Source of the DNA: Brachybacterium subflavum
GTDB taxonomy: Bacteria; Actinomycetota; Actinomycetes; Actinomycetales; Dermabacteraceae
NCBI RefSeq assembly: GCF_009299795.1
Contig: NZ_VIGP01000008.1
Location: 19,494 to 83,493 of the forward strand
Length of the DNA stretch: 64,000 nucleotides
Direction: 5' to 3'
Positions 9,252-17,153 of this stretch are shown in pieces (positions within the stretch are counted from its first letter, which is position 1; the number at the start of each line of letters is the position of its first letter). A program made the translations under genes and the position numbers. The notes under the pieces are model-generated. The model did no database searches. It was not told the DNA's origin and saw only the letters and a program-made list of their open reading frames with translations.

Positions 9252-10321
9252 ATGGACACGGTCACCCTCGGATCCTCCGGCCTCCGCGTCTCCTGACTGG
9301 CGCTCGGGACCATCCCCTTCGGCTCGGGCGGCGGCTTCGAGAAGATCGCCGGCCTCGGCGTCGAGGAGGCCCGCAGGCAGCTCGACGAGGCCCTGTCCCG
9401 CGGCGTGAACTTCATCGACACCGCGAACATCTACTCCGCCGGCGACTCCGAGCGCGTCCTGGAGAAGGCGATGCGCGGCCTCCGGGACGACATCGTGCTC
9501 ACCTCCAAGACGCGCAGCCCCGTGGGTGAGGGCCCCAACGACTCCGGGGCGAGCAGGATCCACGTGCGGCGCTCCGTCGAGCAGAGCCTCGAGCGCCTGG
9601 GCACAGACCACCTCGACCTGCTGTACATGCACCAGTGGGACGGCCAGACCCCGATCCTCGAGACCATCCGCGTCGCGAACGAGCTCATCCGCGAGGGGCG
9701 GATCCGCTACTGGGGAGTGTCGAACTACAACGGCTGGCAGCTCGCGAAGAGGTCTACGAGGCACGGATGGAGGGTCTCGAGGGCCCCGTCGCCCAGCAGG
9801 TCTACTACACGCCCGAGGCCCGCGAGATCGAGTACGAGATCCTCCCCGCCGCGCGGGACCTGGGAGTCGGGACCTTCGCCTGGAGCCCCCTGGGCGAGGG
9901 ACTGCTGACCGGAAAGGTGCGACGCGGCGAGAAGACCCCGCCCGATACCCGCCAGGGCACGGGCTGGCCCGAGCCGCACGTGGTCGATCGCGACCGCGCC
10001 TTCGACATCATCGAGCAGCTCGACGAGATCGCGGGAGATCTCGGCTGGAGCATTCCGCAGGTCGTGATCGCCTGGATCCTCGGGCGCCCCGGCATCGCCG
10101 GGGCGGTGATCGCCGCCCGCCGCTTCGAGGAGTTCGTGGAGGACCTGGAGGCCGGCGACCTGACGCTGCCCGACGGCGCCCGGGACCGCCTCACCGCGCT
10201 CACCCAGCAGCCCGCCTACTACCCGCTCTGGCACCGTCTGCTGAACGGCCAGGACCGCCCCGAGCCCGCCGAGTCGGAGTTCTACGCCGAGCACCAGCGC
10301 GCGCTCGACGAACGCGGCTGA
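9252..10321 (+). pseudogene. aldo/keto reductase, disrupted by a stop and a frameshift
   Basis: Conceptual translation from ATG 9252 gives a recognisable NADPH-dependent aldo/keto reductase of about 350 residues (FIDTANIYSAGDSE with the usual Asp/Tyr, YMHQWDGQTP, YWGVSNYNGWQ, FAWSPLGEGLLTGK). Two lesions break it. An in-frame TGA at 9294-9296 comes after only 14 codons; one C-to-T change from CGA (Arg, as in LRVSRLALG) would explain it. The reading frame also shifts near 9746-9752, between GWQLAK and EVYEARMEG, with a few residues missing relative to the family. Downstream starts could rescue the first lesion but not the second. Either lesion could be a sequencing error; both together suggest a true pseudogene. 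Confidence 0.8.
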
Positions 10322-10342
10322 GCGCGGAGAGCCGCGGGCTGC

Positions 10343-10357
10343 GGGGCGCCGCGCCCC
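10343..10357. terminator. GC-rich hairpin between converging genes
   Basis: GGGGCG at 10343-10348 faces CGCCCC at 10352-10357 between the ends of the reductase pseudogene and the permease operon. It is short and lacks a T-run; it is suggested mainly by its position. Confidence 0.35.
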
Positions 10358-10372
10358 GTCGGGTCGCGGCGC

Positions 10373-11287
10373 CTACTTGATCCCCGTGCTCGCGATGCCC
10401 TGCACGAACTGCTTCTGGAAGGCCAGGAACACGACCAGGATCGGCAGCACGGTGATCGAGGCGACCGCCATCACCGCTCCCCAGGGCGAGGCGAACGCGG
10501 GGTTGTTGGTCAGCGTGGACAGGGCGACGGGGATCGTGAGGTTCTCGTTGCCCTGCAGCACCACCATCGGCCACAGGAAGTCGTTCCAGCGCGCCATGAA
10601 GGCGAGGATGACGAGCACGCCGATCAGCGGTCCGCAGGTGGGCAGGACGACGGAGAAGAAGGCTCGGATCTCCCCGGCGCCGTCCACGCGAGCGGCCTCC
10701 ACCAGAGCGTCGGGGACGCTCAGCATGAACTGCCGGGCGATGAAGATCCCGACCACGTCGAAGGCGGTGGGCAGGATGACCGCGAGGGGCGAGTCGACGA
10801 GTCCGAGGCGCGCCACCACCAGGAACGACGGGACCAGGGTCACCTGGATCGGGATCATGATCGTGACCATGAACGCCGCGTAGATCAGCCCCTTGCCGGC
10901 GAAGCGGAACTTCGCGAGCGCATACCCCGCGCCGAGGGAGACGGCGACGGAGATCGCGGTGGTCACGCACGCGATCAGGAGGGAGTTGCCGATCCATCGC
11001 CAGACCGGCTGGGTCGCGAAGACCTCGGCATAGTTGGCGAAGCTCGGATGCGAGGGCCACAGGTAGAAGGAGGAGCTCTGCGACTGGCCGCCCGGCGTGA
11101 GCGCCGAGACCAGCATCCAGTAGAGCGGGAACACCATGAGCAGGGCGAGCACGGCCAGCCCGGCCACCAGCAGCCAGCTGCGCGGACTCGTTCCGCGGCG
11201 GCGTGCGCCGACGGAGCGCGGCGCTCTGCCGGGAGCAGGTGCACCGGCCGCAGCGGCTTCGGGCCCGGGAATCGTCGTCGTGTTCAC
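10373..11287 (-). CDS. sugar ABC transporter permease, MalG type
   Basis: A 304-residue inner-membrane permease with six membrane segments after an Ala/Pro-rich N-terminus. The cytoplasmic EAA loop (EAARVDGAGEIRAFF) that docks the ATPase is intact. Its start overlaps the stop of the upstream MalF-type permease by ATGA (11284-11287), indicating translational coupling. It is the last gene of the GH4 / binding protein / permease / permease operon, so it probably imports an alpha-galactoside. No ATPase is encoded nearby, so a shared MsiK/UgpC-type subunit is inferred. Confidence 0.85.
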   Translation of the reverse strand: MNTTTIPGPEAAAAGAPAPGRAPRSVGARRRGTSPRSWLLVAGLAVLALLMVFPLYWMLVSALTPGGQSQSSSFYLWPSHPSFANYAEVFATQPVWRWIGNSLLIACVTTAISVAVSLGAGYALAKFRFAGKGLIYAAFMVTIMIPIQVTLVPSFLVVARLGLVDSPLAVILPTAFDVVGIFIARQFMLSVPDALVEAARVDGAGEIRAFFSVVLPTCGPLIGVLVILAFMARWNDFLWPMVVLQGNENLTIPVALSTLTNNPAFASPWGAVMAVASITVLPILVVFLAFQKQFVQGIASTGIK

Positions 11288-12288
11288 AGGAAGCTCTCCG
11301 CTCTCTTGGCCGCGCGTTGGCGCAGCAGGGTGAAGATCAGGAGGATCGCGACCAGCACGAGTCCGAGGGCCGCCGCATAGCCCATGCGGGCGTCCTGGAA
11401 GGCGGAGCGGAACACGTACTGGATCAGCACGGTCGTGGAGAATCCGGGGCCGCCGCCGGTCATCACGTAGATGACGTCGAAGGCCTGCAGGGAGAAGACC
11501 ACGTTGAGGATCAGCAGGATCGACGTCGTGGGTGTGAGCATCGGCAGGGTGATCGCCCGGAACCTCGCCCAGGGGCCGGCGCCGTCGATCGCGGCGGCCT
11601 CCCGGACCTCAGCGGGGATCGACTGCAGGGCGCCGAGGTAGATGACCATGCAGAAGCCGATGCGGGTCCAGACCACCACGATGATCAGCGTCAGCATCGC
11701 CATCCTCGGCGAGGTCAGCCAGGGCAGGCGGTCCAGTCCGAGCATCTCGAGCGCATTGTTCGCGACGCCGTAGTCGGTGTTGAAGATCCAGGACATGACC
11801 ACGCCGACGACGACGCCCGCGGCGACCATCGGGACGAAGAACATCGCACGCAGCACGGAGCGGCCCGGGAGCGGACGGTTCAGGGCGATCGCGAGTCCCA
11901 GCCCGATCGCCATCGCCGTGGGCACGGTGCCCACGGTGAAGACCAGGGTGTTCAGCAGGGCGGTGCGGAACAGGCGGTCCGAGCCGAGCTGGGAGAAGTT
12001 GTCCAGCCCCACCCACTTCCCCTCGCCGAGGGTCTGGGTGTCCTGGAAGCTGAGGGTGATCGCGATGACGATCGGCACCAGGGAGAAGGCGAGGAACAGG
12101 AGCGCCGCGGGGCCGACGAACACGTACGGCACGAATCGCCCGGCCCGCCTGTTCGCCGCGGCTCCCCTGCTCCTCTCGGGCCCCGTGCTGCTCACAGGGC
12201 CCGTGTTCGTCGCGGCTCCCGTGTTCATCGCGGGTCGCGCGGTCGCCGCGGGTGCTGCGTCGGTCGGGGCTTCAGCGCTGCGTGACAC
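11284..12288 (-). CDS. sugar ABC transporter permease, MalF type
   Basis: A 334-residue permease with a hydrophilic N-terminus of about 50 residues, then six membrane segments and the EAA loop (REAAAIDGAGPWARFRAI). It forms a heterodimer with the downstream MalG-type protein. The start overlaps the end of the binding-protein gene by 17 bases and the stop overlaps the next start by four, so the three transporter genes are coupled. Membership of the CUT1 oligosaccharide importer family follows from this architecture and the neighbouring GH4 enzyme. Confidence 0.85.
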   Translation of the reverse strand: MSRSAEAPTDAAPAATARPAMNTGAATNTGPVSSTGPERSRGAAANRRAGRFVPYVFVGPAALLFLAFSLVPIVIAITLSFQDTQTLGEGKWVGLDNFSQLGSDRLFRTALLNTLVFTVGTVPTAMAIGLGLAIALNRPLPGRSVLRAMFFVPMVAAGVVVGVVMSWIFNTDYGVANNALEMLGLDRLPWLTSPRMAMLTLIIVVVWTRIGFCMVIYLGALQSIPAEVREAAAIDGAGPWARFRAITLPMLTPTTSILLILNVVFSLQAFDVIYVMTGGGPGFSTTVLIQYVFRSAFQDARMGYAAALGLVLVAILLIFTLLRQRAAKRAESFL

Positions 12289-13555
12289 TGAGCATCGCCT
12301 CCATCATCTGGGCCGACGTCTCCTGGGGAGTGAGCTCGCCGAGCAGGCACAGATCCAGGTAGTCGCCGAAGACCGCATTGAGGGAGCTGAAGAACTCCCC
12401 GGACTGCGCCTTCACCATCGACAGGGGGATCGTGGAGCCCTGGTCGATGAACTGCTGCATGACGTCGGTGTGGTCGGCGTACTGGATGGACTTCGCGTCC
12501 AGAGAGCTGCGCGAGGGGATCCAGTTGCCGTTGTGGCAGAACTCCTGGATGCTCTCCCTGCTCGTCAGGTAGGCGACGAGCTCGGCGGCCAGTTCCGGGT
12601 TCTGCGAGGAGCGGGTGACCGCGAGCGCGTTCCCGCCGAGGTCGGAGGCCTCGCCGGAGTTCCGGATCATCGGCGCGGTCCCCCACTTCCCCTTCATGGA
12701 CTCGTCGAAGGCGGCGATCGCCTCCGGGTTCGTCAGCGCCATGCCGACCTGGCCGGTGAGGAAGAGGTCGTGGTCGACGTGCCCGCCGCCGGACTTGCTC
12801 ATGTTGCTGGGGCTCACCAGGCCCTTCTCGTACCAGCTGCGTCCGAAGGCGAGGGCTTCGATCGCCTCGTCGGAGTCCATCGAGGGCGTGAGCCCGTCAT
12901 CCCCGAGGAAGGCGCCGCCGTTCTGGTAGATCAGCGGCATCCAGCGGTAGGCGGTGTCCGCTCCGCTCCATCCGTAGGAGAAGGCGTACTTGCCCGTGGC
13001 CTTCTTGACCTCCCCCGCGATCTCGAGGAACTGCTTCCATGTCCAGGCGTCCTCGAGACGCTGGGGCGGCTGGACGCCGATCCGGTCCATGACCTCGCGG
13101 TCGTAGAAGGTGATGAAGTTGTCGGTGTGCTGGAAGATGCCGAACAGACCGTTCTCCCGCTGACCGATCGCCCAGAACGGGTCGCTCCAGTCCTTGCGGT
13201 AATCCTTCGGCACGGCGTCCGTGAGGTCGACGAGGCTGCCGTTCGCGGCGTACCGGCCGATCTGCTGCGGGGTGATCCGGATGATGTCGGGCGCGAGGTC
13301 CGCCGCCAGGCGCGTGATGAACCACTGATGGAAGGAACCGGTGGTGACCTCGACGGACACCGAGGTGCCGGGGTGGTCGGCGACGAACGCGTCAGCGATC
13401 GCCTGGTACGAGTCGAGGTCGACGGGGATGTTCCACGAGCTCAGTCGCAGATGGATCGTGCCGGTGGGGCCGCCGCTGCATGCGGCGAGCGCGCCGGCCA
13501 TCGAGATGCCGGCAACAGCCAGGATCTGGCGACGCCCGATGTCGGGGGCTCTCAC
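12272..13555 (-). CDS. sugar-binding lipoprotein of ABC importer (CUT1)
   Basis: A 427-residue extracellular solute-binding protein of family 1. I start at GTG 13555, nine bases after an AAGGAG site. That gives a signal beginning APDIGRRQILAVAG, with a twin-arginine-like RR, and a lipobox LAAC near residue 20. The mature protein has the usual two-lobe features (FITFYDREVMDRIGV, TWKQFLEIAGEV, FHQWFITRLAADLAPDI). It captures the sugar outside the membrane and hands it to the two overlapping downstream permeases. The upstream GH4 gene points to an alpha-galactoside ligand. Confidence 0.85.
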   Translation of the reverse strand: MRAPDIGRRQILAVAGISMAGALAACSGGPTGTIHLRLSSWNIPVDLDSYQAIADAFVADHPGTSVSVEVTTGSFHQWFITRLAADLAPDIIRITPQQIGRYAANGSLVDLTDAVPKDYRKDWSDPFWAIGQRENGLFGIFQHTDNFITFYDREVMDRIGVQPPQRLEDAWTWKQFLEIAGEVKKATGKYAFSYGWSGADTAYRWMPLIYQNGGAFLGDDGLTPSMDSDEAIEALAFGRSWYEKGLVSPSNMSKSGGGHVDHDLFLTGQVGMALTNPEAIAAFDESMKGKWGTAPMIRNSGEASDLGGNALAVTRSSQNPELAAELVAYLTSRESIQEFCHNGNWIPSRSSLDAKSIQYADHTDVMQQFIDQGSTIPLSMVKAQSGEFFSSLNAVFGDYLDLCLLGELTPQETSAQMMEAMLSVTQR

Positions 13556-13658
13556 GCTGTCACTCTCCTTCGAGTCACGGCTGGATGGGACCGTCGGCCG
13601 ATGCCTCGGATGCACCGGCCGACGGGGTGGGTGAGGGCATCGACGAGGCCCTCTGGTG

Positions 13659-15074
13659 TCAGTCCCGCGAGTTCGTGCGCCGCGCGGCATCGCGCACCTC
13701 GCCCGGGAGCAGGTCGCTGTGCGCCTCGAGCAGCTCAGTGGTCATGGCGCGGGCCTGCTCGAGCGTGAGCTGGGCGGAGGTCAGCGGATCCAGGGCCACG
13801 GCCTGGAACACGTTCTCGACGTCGCCGGTCAGGGCCGCGCGCACGGCGAGGGTCTGCACGTTGACGTTGGTGCGGTTCAGGGCCGCGAGCTGCGGCGGCA
13901 GGTCGCCGACGGAGGTCGGCTGCACTCCCCTGGCATCGACCAGGCAGGGCACCTCGACGCAGGCGTCGGCCGGGAGGTTCGTGATGAGCGCGCCCCGGTT
14001 CGGCACGTTCCCGTGCACCACGCTGGGTGTGCCGGTGACGAGCGAGTTCACGATCTGCGCGCCGTACTCGACGCTCGGGGCGAGCTCGGCCTTGAGCCGC
14101 TCGAGCTGGGCGTCGATGTCGCCCTGGTCGTCGTGGGCCGCGCAGATCTCGAAGTAGTCCCAGCGCTCGGGGATGTACTCCTTCGTGGTCTCCGGGTCCT
14201 TGCGGAAGTAGGGGACGTACTCGGAGGCGTGGTGACTGGATTCGGTCTGGAAGAAACCGAAGGTGTTCATGATCGAGGTGCGCACCTGCTCGTTGCCGCC
14301 CTCGTAGGTGCTCGCGGCCTCGGCCGCCTCGGAGTGGTCGCCGTCGTCCCCGGCGAGATCGGCGGCGGCGCGGCCGGGCCGATGGTGCTCCGCCATCACC
14401 TCGCGCAGGCGCGGGTAGAGGTCCTCCTGGCCGCGGAACAGCTCGAGCACCCATGCCTGGTGGTTGATGCCCGCGCAGCGGTAGGAGACCTCGTCGTAGG
14501 GGACGTCGAGGGTGCGGGCGAGCATCCGCGTGGTCCCCTGCACGCTGTGGCACAGTCCCACGGTGCGCAGGCCCTGGGAATTGAGGTACGCGGTGGCCAT
14601 CGCCATGGGGTTCGCATAGTTGATGAAGGCGGCGTCGGGGCACACCTCGCGGGCGTCGGCCGCGATCTCGGCGTAGGCGGTGACCGAGCGCAGGAAGCGG
14701 AACACCCCGCCGGGGCCGACGGTGTCGCCGACGGCCTGATCGATGCCGTACTTCCGGGGAATCTCGACGTCGTGGCGGTAGGACGGGATCCCGCCCACCT
14801 GGAACGTGATGACGACGACGTCCGCCCCCTCGAGGGCCGCGCGCCGGTCCGTGGTCTCCTCGATGCGGGTGAGGAAGCCGTGGTGGGCGACGAGGTCGCG
14901 CGCCGCCTGGGCGACGGGGCCGAGCTTGTCCGGCCGCACGTCCATGAGGCACAGGGTCGCGTCGCGCAGGGCGGGGAAGCTGAGGATGTCGCCGATCAGG
15001 CGGAACGGGAACACGTACCCGCCGGCGCCGATGATGGTGATCTTGGGGGAAGTGACGAACGTCTTCGTGGTCAT
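13659..15074 (-). CDS. GH4 family alpha-galactosidase/alpha-glucosidase-like hydrolase
   Basis: A 471-residue NAD(H)- and Mn-dependent glycosidase of family GH4. The N-terminal Rossmann strand reads ITIIGAGGYVFPFRLIGDIL. The metal/substrate motifs are INYANPMAMATAY, VGLCHSVQGT (Cys and His) and CAGINHQAWVLE; the CHS motif and NP-M pattern resemble MelA-type alpha-galactosidases more than 6-phospho-glycosidases. It acts in the cytoplasm on sugar imported by the downstream ABC system. A TAGCGT box (15086-15081) sits exactly six bases before the ATG with no Shine-Dalgarno, suggesting a leaderless operon message. Confidence 0.8.
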   Translation of the reverse strand: MTTKTFVTSPKITIIGAGGYVFPFRLIGDILSFPALRDATLCLMDVRPDKLGPVAQAARDLVAHHGFLTRIEETTDRRAALEGADVVVITFQVGGIPSYRHDVEIPRKYGIDQAVGDTVGPGGVFRFLRSVTAYAEIAADAREVCPDAAFINYANPMAMATAYLNSQGLRTVGLCHSVQGTTRMLARTLDVPYDEVSYRCAGINHQAWVLELFRGQEDLYPRLREVMAEHHRPGRAAADLAGDDGDHSEAAEAASTYEGGNEQVRTSIMNTFGFFQTESSHHASEYVPYFRKDPETTKEYIPERWDYFEICAAHDDQGDIDAQLERLKAELAPSVEYGAQIVNSLVTGTPSVVHGNVPNRGALITNLPADACVEVPCLVDARGVQPTSVGDLPPQLAALNRTNVNVQTLAVRAALTGDVENVFQAVALDPLTSAQLTLEQARAMTTELLEAHSDLLPGEVRDAARRTNSRD

Positions 15075-15080
15075 GCCGCC

Positions 15081-15086
15081 ACGCTA
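15081..15086 (-). promoter_or_regulatory. -10 box of a probable leaderless promoter for the GH4 operon
   Basis: TAGCGT on the minus strand is followed by six bases and then the GH4 ATG, the spacing expected if transcription starts at the start codon. There is no ribosome site in between. Confidence 0.45.
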
Positions 15087-15169
15087 GGGACGCACCCCAG
15101 GGGAGGTCTCGCGGGATCGTGCGCCGTTCGTCCAGGATCCTTCGGTCTCGGCCGGACTCCGCCGACCGA

Positions 15170-16042
15170 TCACTTCATCCCGTGCACCCCGTCGACGGTC
15201 AGCCAGTCGACGTCGCCCGCGCAGGCGTGCAGACCGTCCTGAGCGACGTACTGCGCCTTCTTCGAGCCCGGCGCATAGATGCGCCAGCCGTCGGCGTCGG
15301 TCGCCTCGCACTCGTCGCCGAGGGGGCCGCCGCCGTCGCCCACATCGACCGCCTTCAGCGACGCCTCGGCGTGGCCGTTCGGGATGAGGACGGCCGCCTT
15401 GCCGGCCTGCCCGCGCTGTGCGGCCTTCCCGAGCTGGGTGCCGTCGCCCCCGCCGACGGCGGAGACGCCCGGATACCCGCCGATGCGGCAGGGATCGTCG
15501 CCGGTGTTCGTGAAGGAGATCGTGAACATGACGCTCCCGGCCGCAGGGTCGCCCTGGTCGACGGAGATCTTCAGGTGCGATGCGGTGCAGTCGGAGACCT
15601 GGTCATTGCTGCCGCCGCCGTCCGCCTTCCCCGAGGCGGTCCCGGACCCCGACCCCTTGGAGGCGACCGAGGAGCCGTCGTCCGAGGATCCCTTGCCCGA
15701 CGAGCCGTCGGAGTCGTCGGAGTCGTCGTCCGAGGATGCAGAGGGCGTCGAGGAGTCGGAGCCTGCGAACGAGGAGCCGTCGGATGCCTGGTCCGACGAC
15801 GCATCCGACCCGCCGTCGGAGCTCGCACCCGAGCCGGACCCGCCGCCGTCGGAGGACCCGTCGGCCGCCTCCTGGTCCGTTCCCCCGCTGTCGCTCGCAC
15901 TCGATCCGGACTGCGCGGCGTCATCGGAGCCGCCGTCGGACCCGTTCCCGCAGCTCGCGGCACCGAGGGCCAGGAGAGTCGTGGCCGAGAGCGCGCACGC
16001 GCTGCGGGTGATGGTGCGGATGCTCATGACGCTGCTGCGCAT
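15170..16042 (-). CDS. DUF4232 lipoprotein with long Ser/Asp/Gly linker
   Basis: A 290-residue exported protein. It has a signal peptide with lipobox GAASC near residue 31, then about 115 residues that are almost only Ser, Gly, Asp and Ala (about 35-150), then a C-terminal DUF4232 beta-sandwich (from CTASHLKISVDQ) with conserved Cys residues such as DPCRIGGYPGV. The linker should reach through the cell wall. Two start codons compete: ATG 16042 has GAGG upstream, and ATG 16027 lies five codons on. DUF4232 proteins have no defined function. It is divergent from the AraC regulator. Confidence 0.75.
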   Translation of the reverse strand: MRSSVMSIRTITRSACALSATTLLALGAASCGNGSDGGSDDAAQSGSSASDSGGTDQEAADGSSDGGGSGSGASSDGGSDASSDQASDGSSFAGSDSSTPSASSDDDSDDSDGSSGKGSSDDGSSVASKGSGSGTASGKADGGGSNDQVSDCTASHLKISVDQGDPAAGSVMFTISFTNTGDDPCRIGGYPGVSAVGGGDGTQLGKAAQRGQAGKAAVLIPNGHAEASLKAVDVGDGGGPLGDECEATDADGWRIYAPGSKKAQYVAQDGLHACAGDVDWLTVDGVHGMK

Positions 16043-16119
16043 GATGTCGCCTCGATCCTTCGTGCCCGATGGGACCTCGACGTTACGCCTCCTGCCCGCC
16101 GGCGCCGTCGCGCGGCCCC

Positions 16120-16125
16120 TACTGT
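16120..16125 (+). promoter_or_regulatory. -10 box of a probable leaderless promoter for the AraC gene
   Basis: TACTGT ends six bases before ATG 16132, and no ribosome site is present. This is the same geometry as at 15081 and 19047. Confidence 0.45.
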
Positions 16126-16131
16126 GATGCC

Positions 16132-16983
16132 ATGGCAGGCTCCCCAGGCTCGAGGTCCCAGGTGGTCGCCGCGGACCAGGGGCTGTGGTGCCGCCGCGGC
16201 GACCCGCCCGTCATGGAGACGATGCACCGCCACAACGACATCGAGGTCAACGTGGTGGTGCGCGGGGAGCTGCGGTACCTGCACGTGGGCGCTCCGCTGA
16301 TCGTCCGCGAGGGACGGATCGCCATGTTCTGGGCGACCCAGCCCCACGGACTGGTGGACTCCCGGCCGGGCGACGTGTGCTGGGTCCACGTGCCGCTCGC
16401 GACCGCGATGCGCTGGGGACTCCCCGAGGAGGCGGTCGGGGCTCTGCTGCGCGCCCGTCCGCTGGTGATCGAGGCTCCGGAGCTGGTGGCAAGGTTCGCG
16501 CAGATGACGAGCCTCTGGCTCGAGGAGATCGGGGACGGGCCCCGCGAGGAGTTCGCCCTGCTCGAGATCCGTGCCGCCCTCCTGCGAATCCTGCAGACGG
16601 AGACCGAGCACGCCTCCCCCACCGGCCCGTCGGACGGAGGGCGGCGCGGTCTGACCGCCGAGCGCCTGCAGCACGTGCGCACGATGGCCCAGGTGGTGAT
16701 GGACGGCTTCCGGGAGGAGCTCGCCGTCGCCGACGTCGCCAGCGCGGTCCACCTCGCCCCTTCGCACGCGATGACGGTGTTCCGCCGGGCGGTCGGCGTC
16801 ACGATCGGCGAATACCTCGCCATGTGCAGGGTCGCCGAGGCGCAGCGGCTGCTGATCACGACCGACCTCACCACGGCGGAGATCGCCTCGGCGAGCGGCT
16901 TCGGATCGCTCAGCAGCTTCTACAGCCACGTCACGGCCGCCTGCGGCATGGCCCCTCGGGAGTACCGCCGGCTGGGGCGCTGA
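16132..16983 (+). CDS. AraC family transcriptional regulator
   Basis: A 283-residue protein. The N-terminal cupin-like sugar-sensing domain (about residues 15-150) contains MHRHNDIEVNVVVRGELRY, and the C-terminal double helix-turn-helix (about 180-283) contains LAVADVASAVHLAPSHAMTV and TTAEIASASGFGSLSSFYSH followed by the usual PREYRR end. I use ATG 16132, where an ideally spaced -10 box supports a leaderless start. It lies about 1 kb from the alpha-galactoside operon promoter and is its most likely regulator, by analogy with MelR. That link is inferred from position only. Confidence 0.85.
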   Translation: MAGSPGSRSQVVAADQGLWCRRGDPPVMETMHRHNDIEVNVVVRGELRYLHVGAPLIVREGRIAMFWATQPHGLVDSRPGDVCWVHVPLATAMRWGLPEEAVGALLRARPLVIEAPELVARFAQMTSLWLEEIGDGPREEFALLEIRAALLRILQTETEHASPTGPSDGGRRGLTAERLQHVRTMAQVVMDGFREELAVADVASAVHLAPSHAMTVFRRAVGVTIGEYLAMCRVAEAQRLLITTDLTTAEIASASGFGSLSSFYSHVTAACGMAPREYRRLGR

Positions 16984-17023
16984 CCCGTGTGACAGCGACC
17001 CCCCGGACGCACCGCAGCATGTA

Positions 17024-17037
17024 TTGGTCAACCGGTT
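17024..17037 (+). promoter_or_regulatory. operator motif A upstream of apnL
   Basis: TTGGTCAACCGGTT, identical to the copies at 19865 (reverse) and 45018. A TAGAGT -10-like box at 17042-17047 follows directly, so a bound repressor would cover the promoter. The TGGT-NN-ACC core fits FCD-type GntR regulators, and the GntR gene at 19059 is the likely binder. Confidence 0.65.
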
Positions 17038-17153
17038 TCGTTAGAGTGGTTCGCGGAGTGACGCCCCGAACCACCTCGCGCTCCCGGTCCCACCCGTCGC
17101 CAACGCGATGCCGCCGTCACCGCCGCAGTGCGCAGCGGCCCGAAGGAGCGCCC

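Noticed and set aside
9294..9296. In-frame TGA in the aldo/keto reductase read as selenocysteine
   Set aside because: The family has Arg or a similar residue here, no SECIS-like structure was recognised, and a second lesion breaks the frame downstream.
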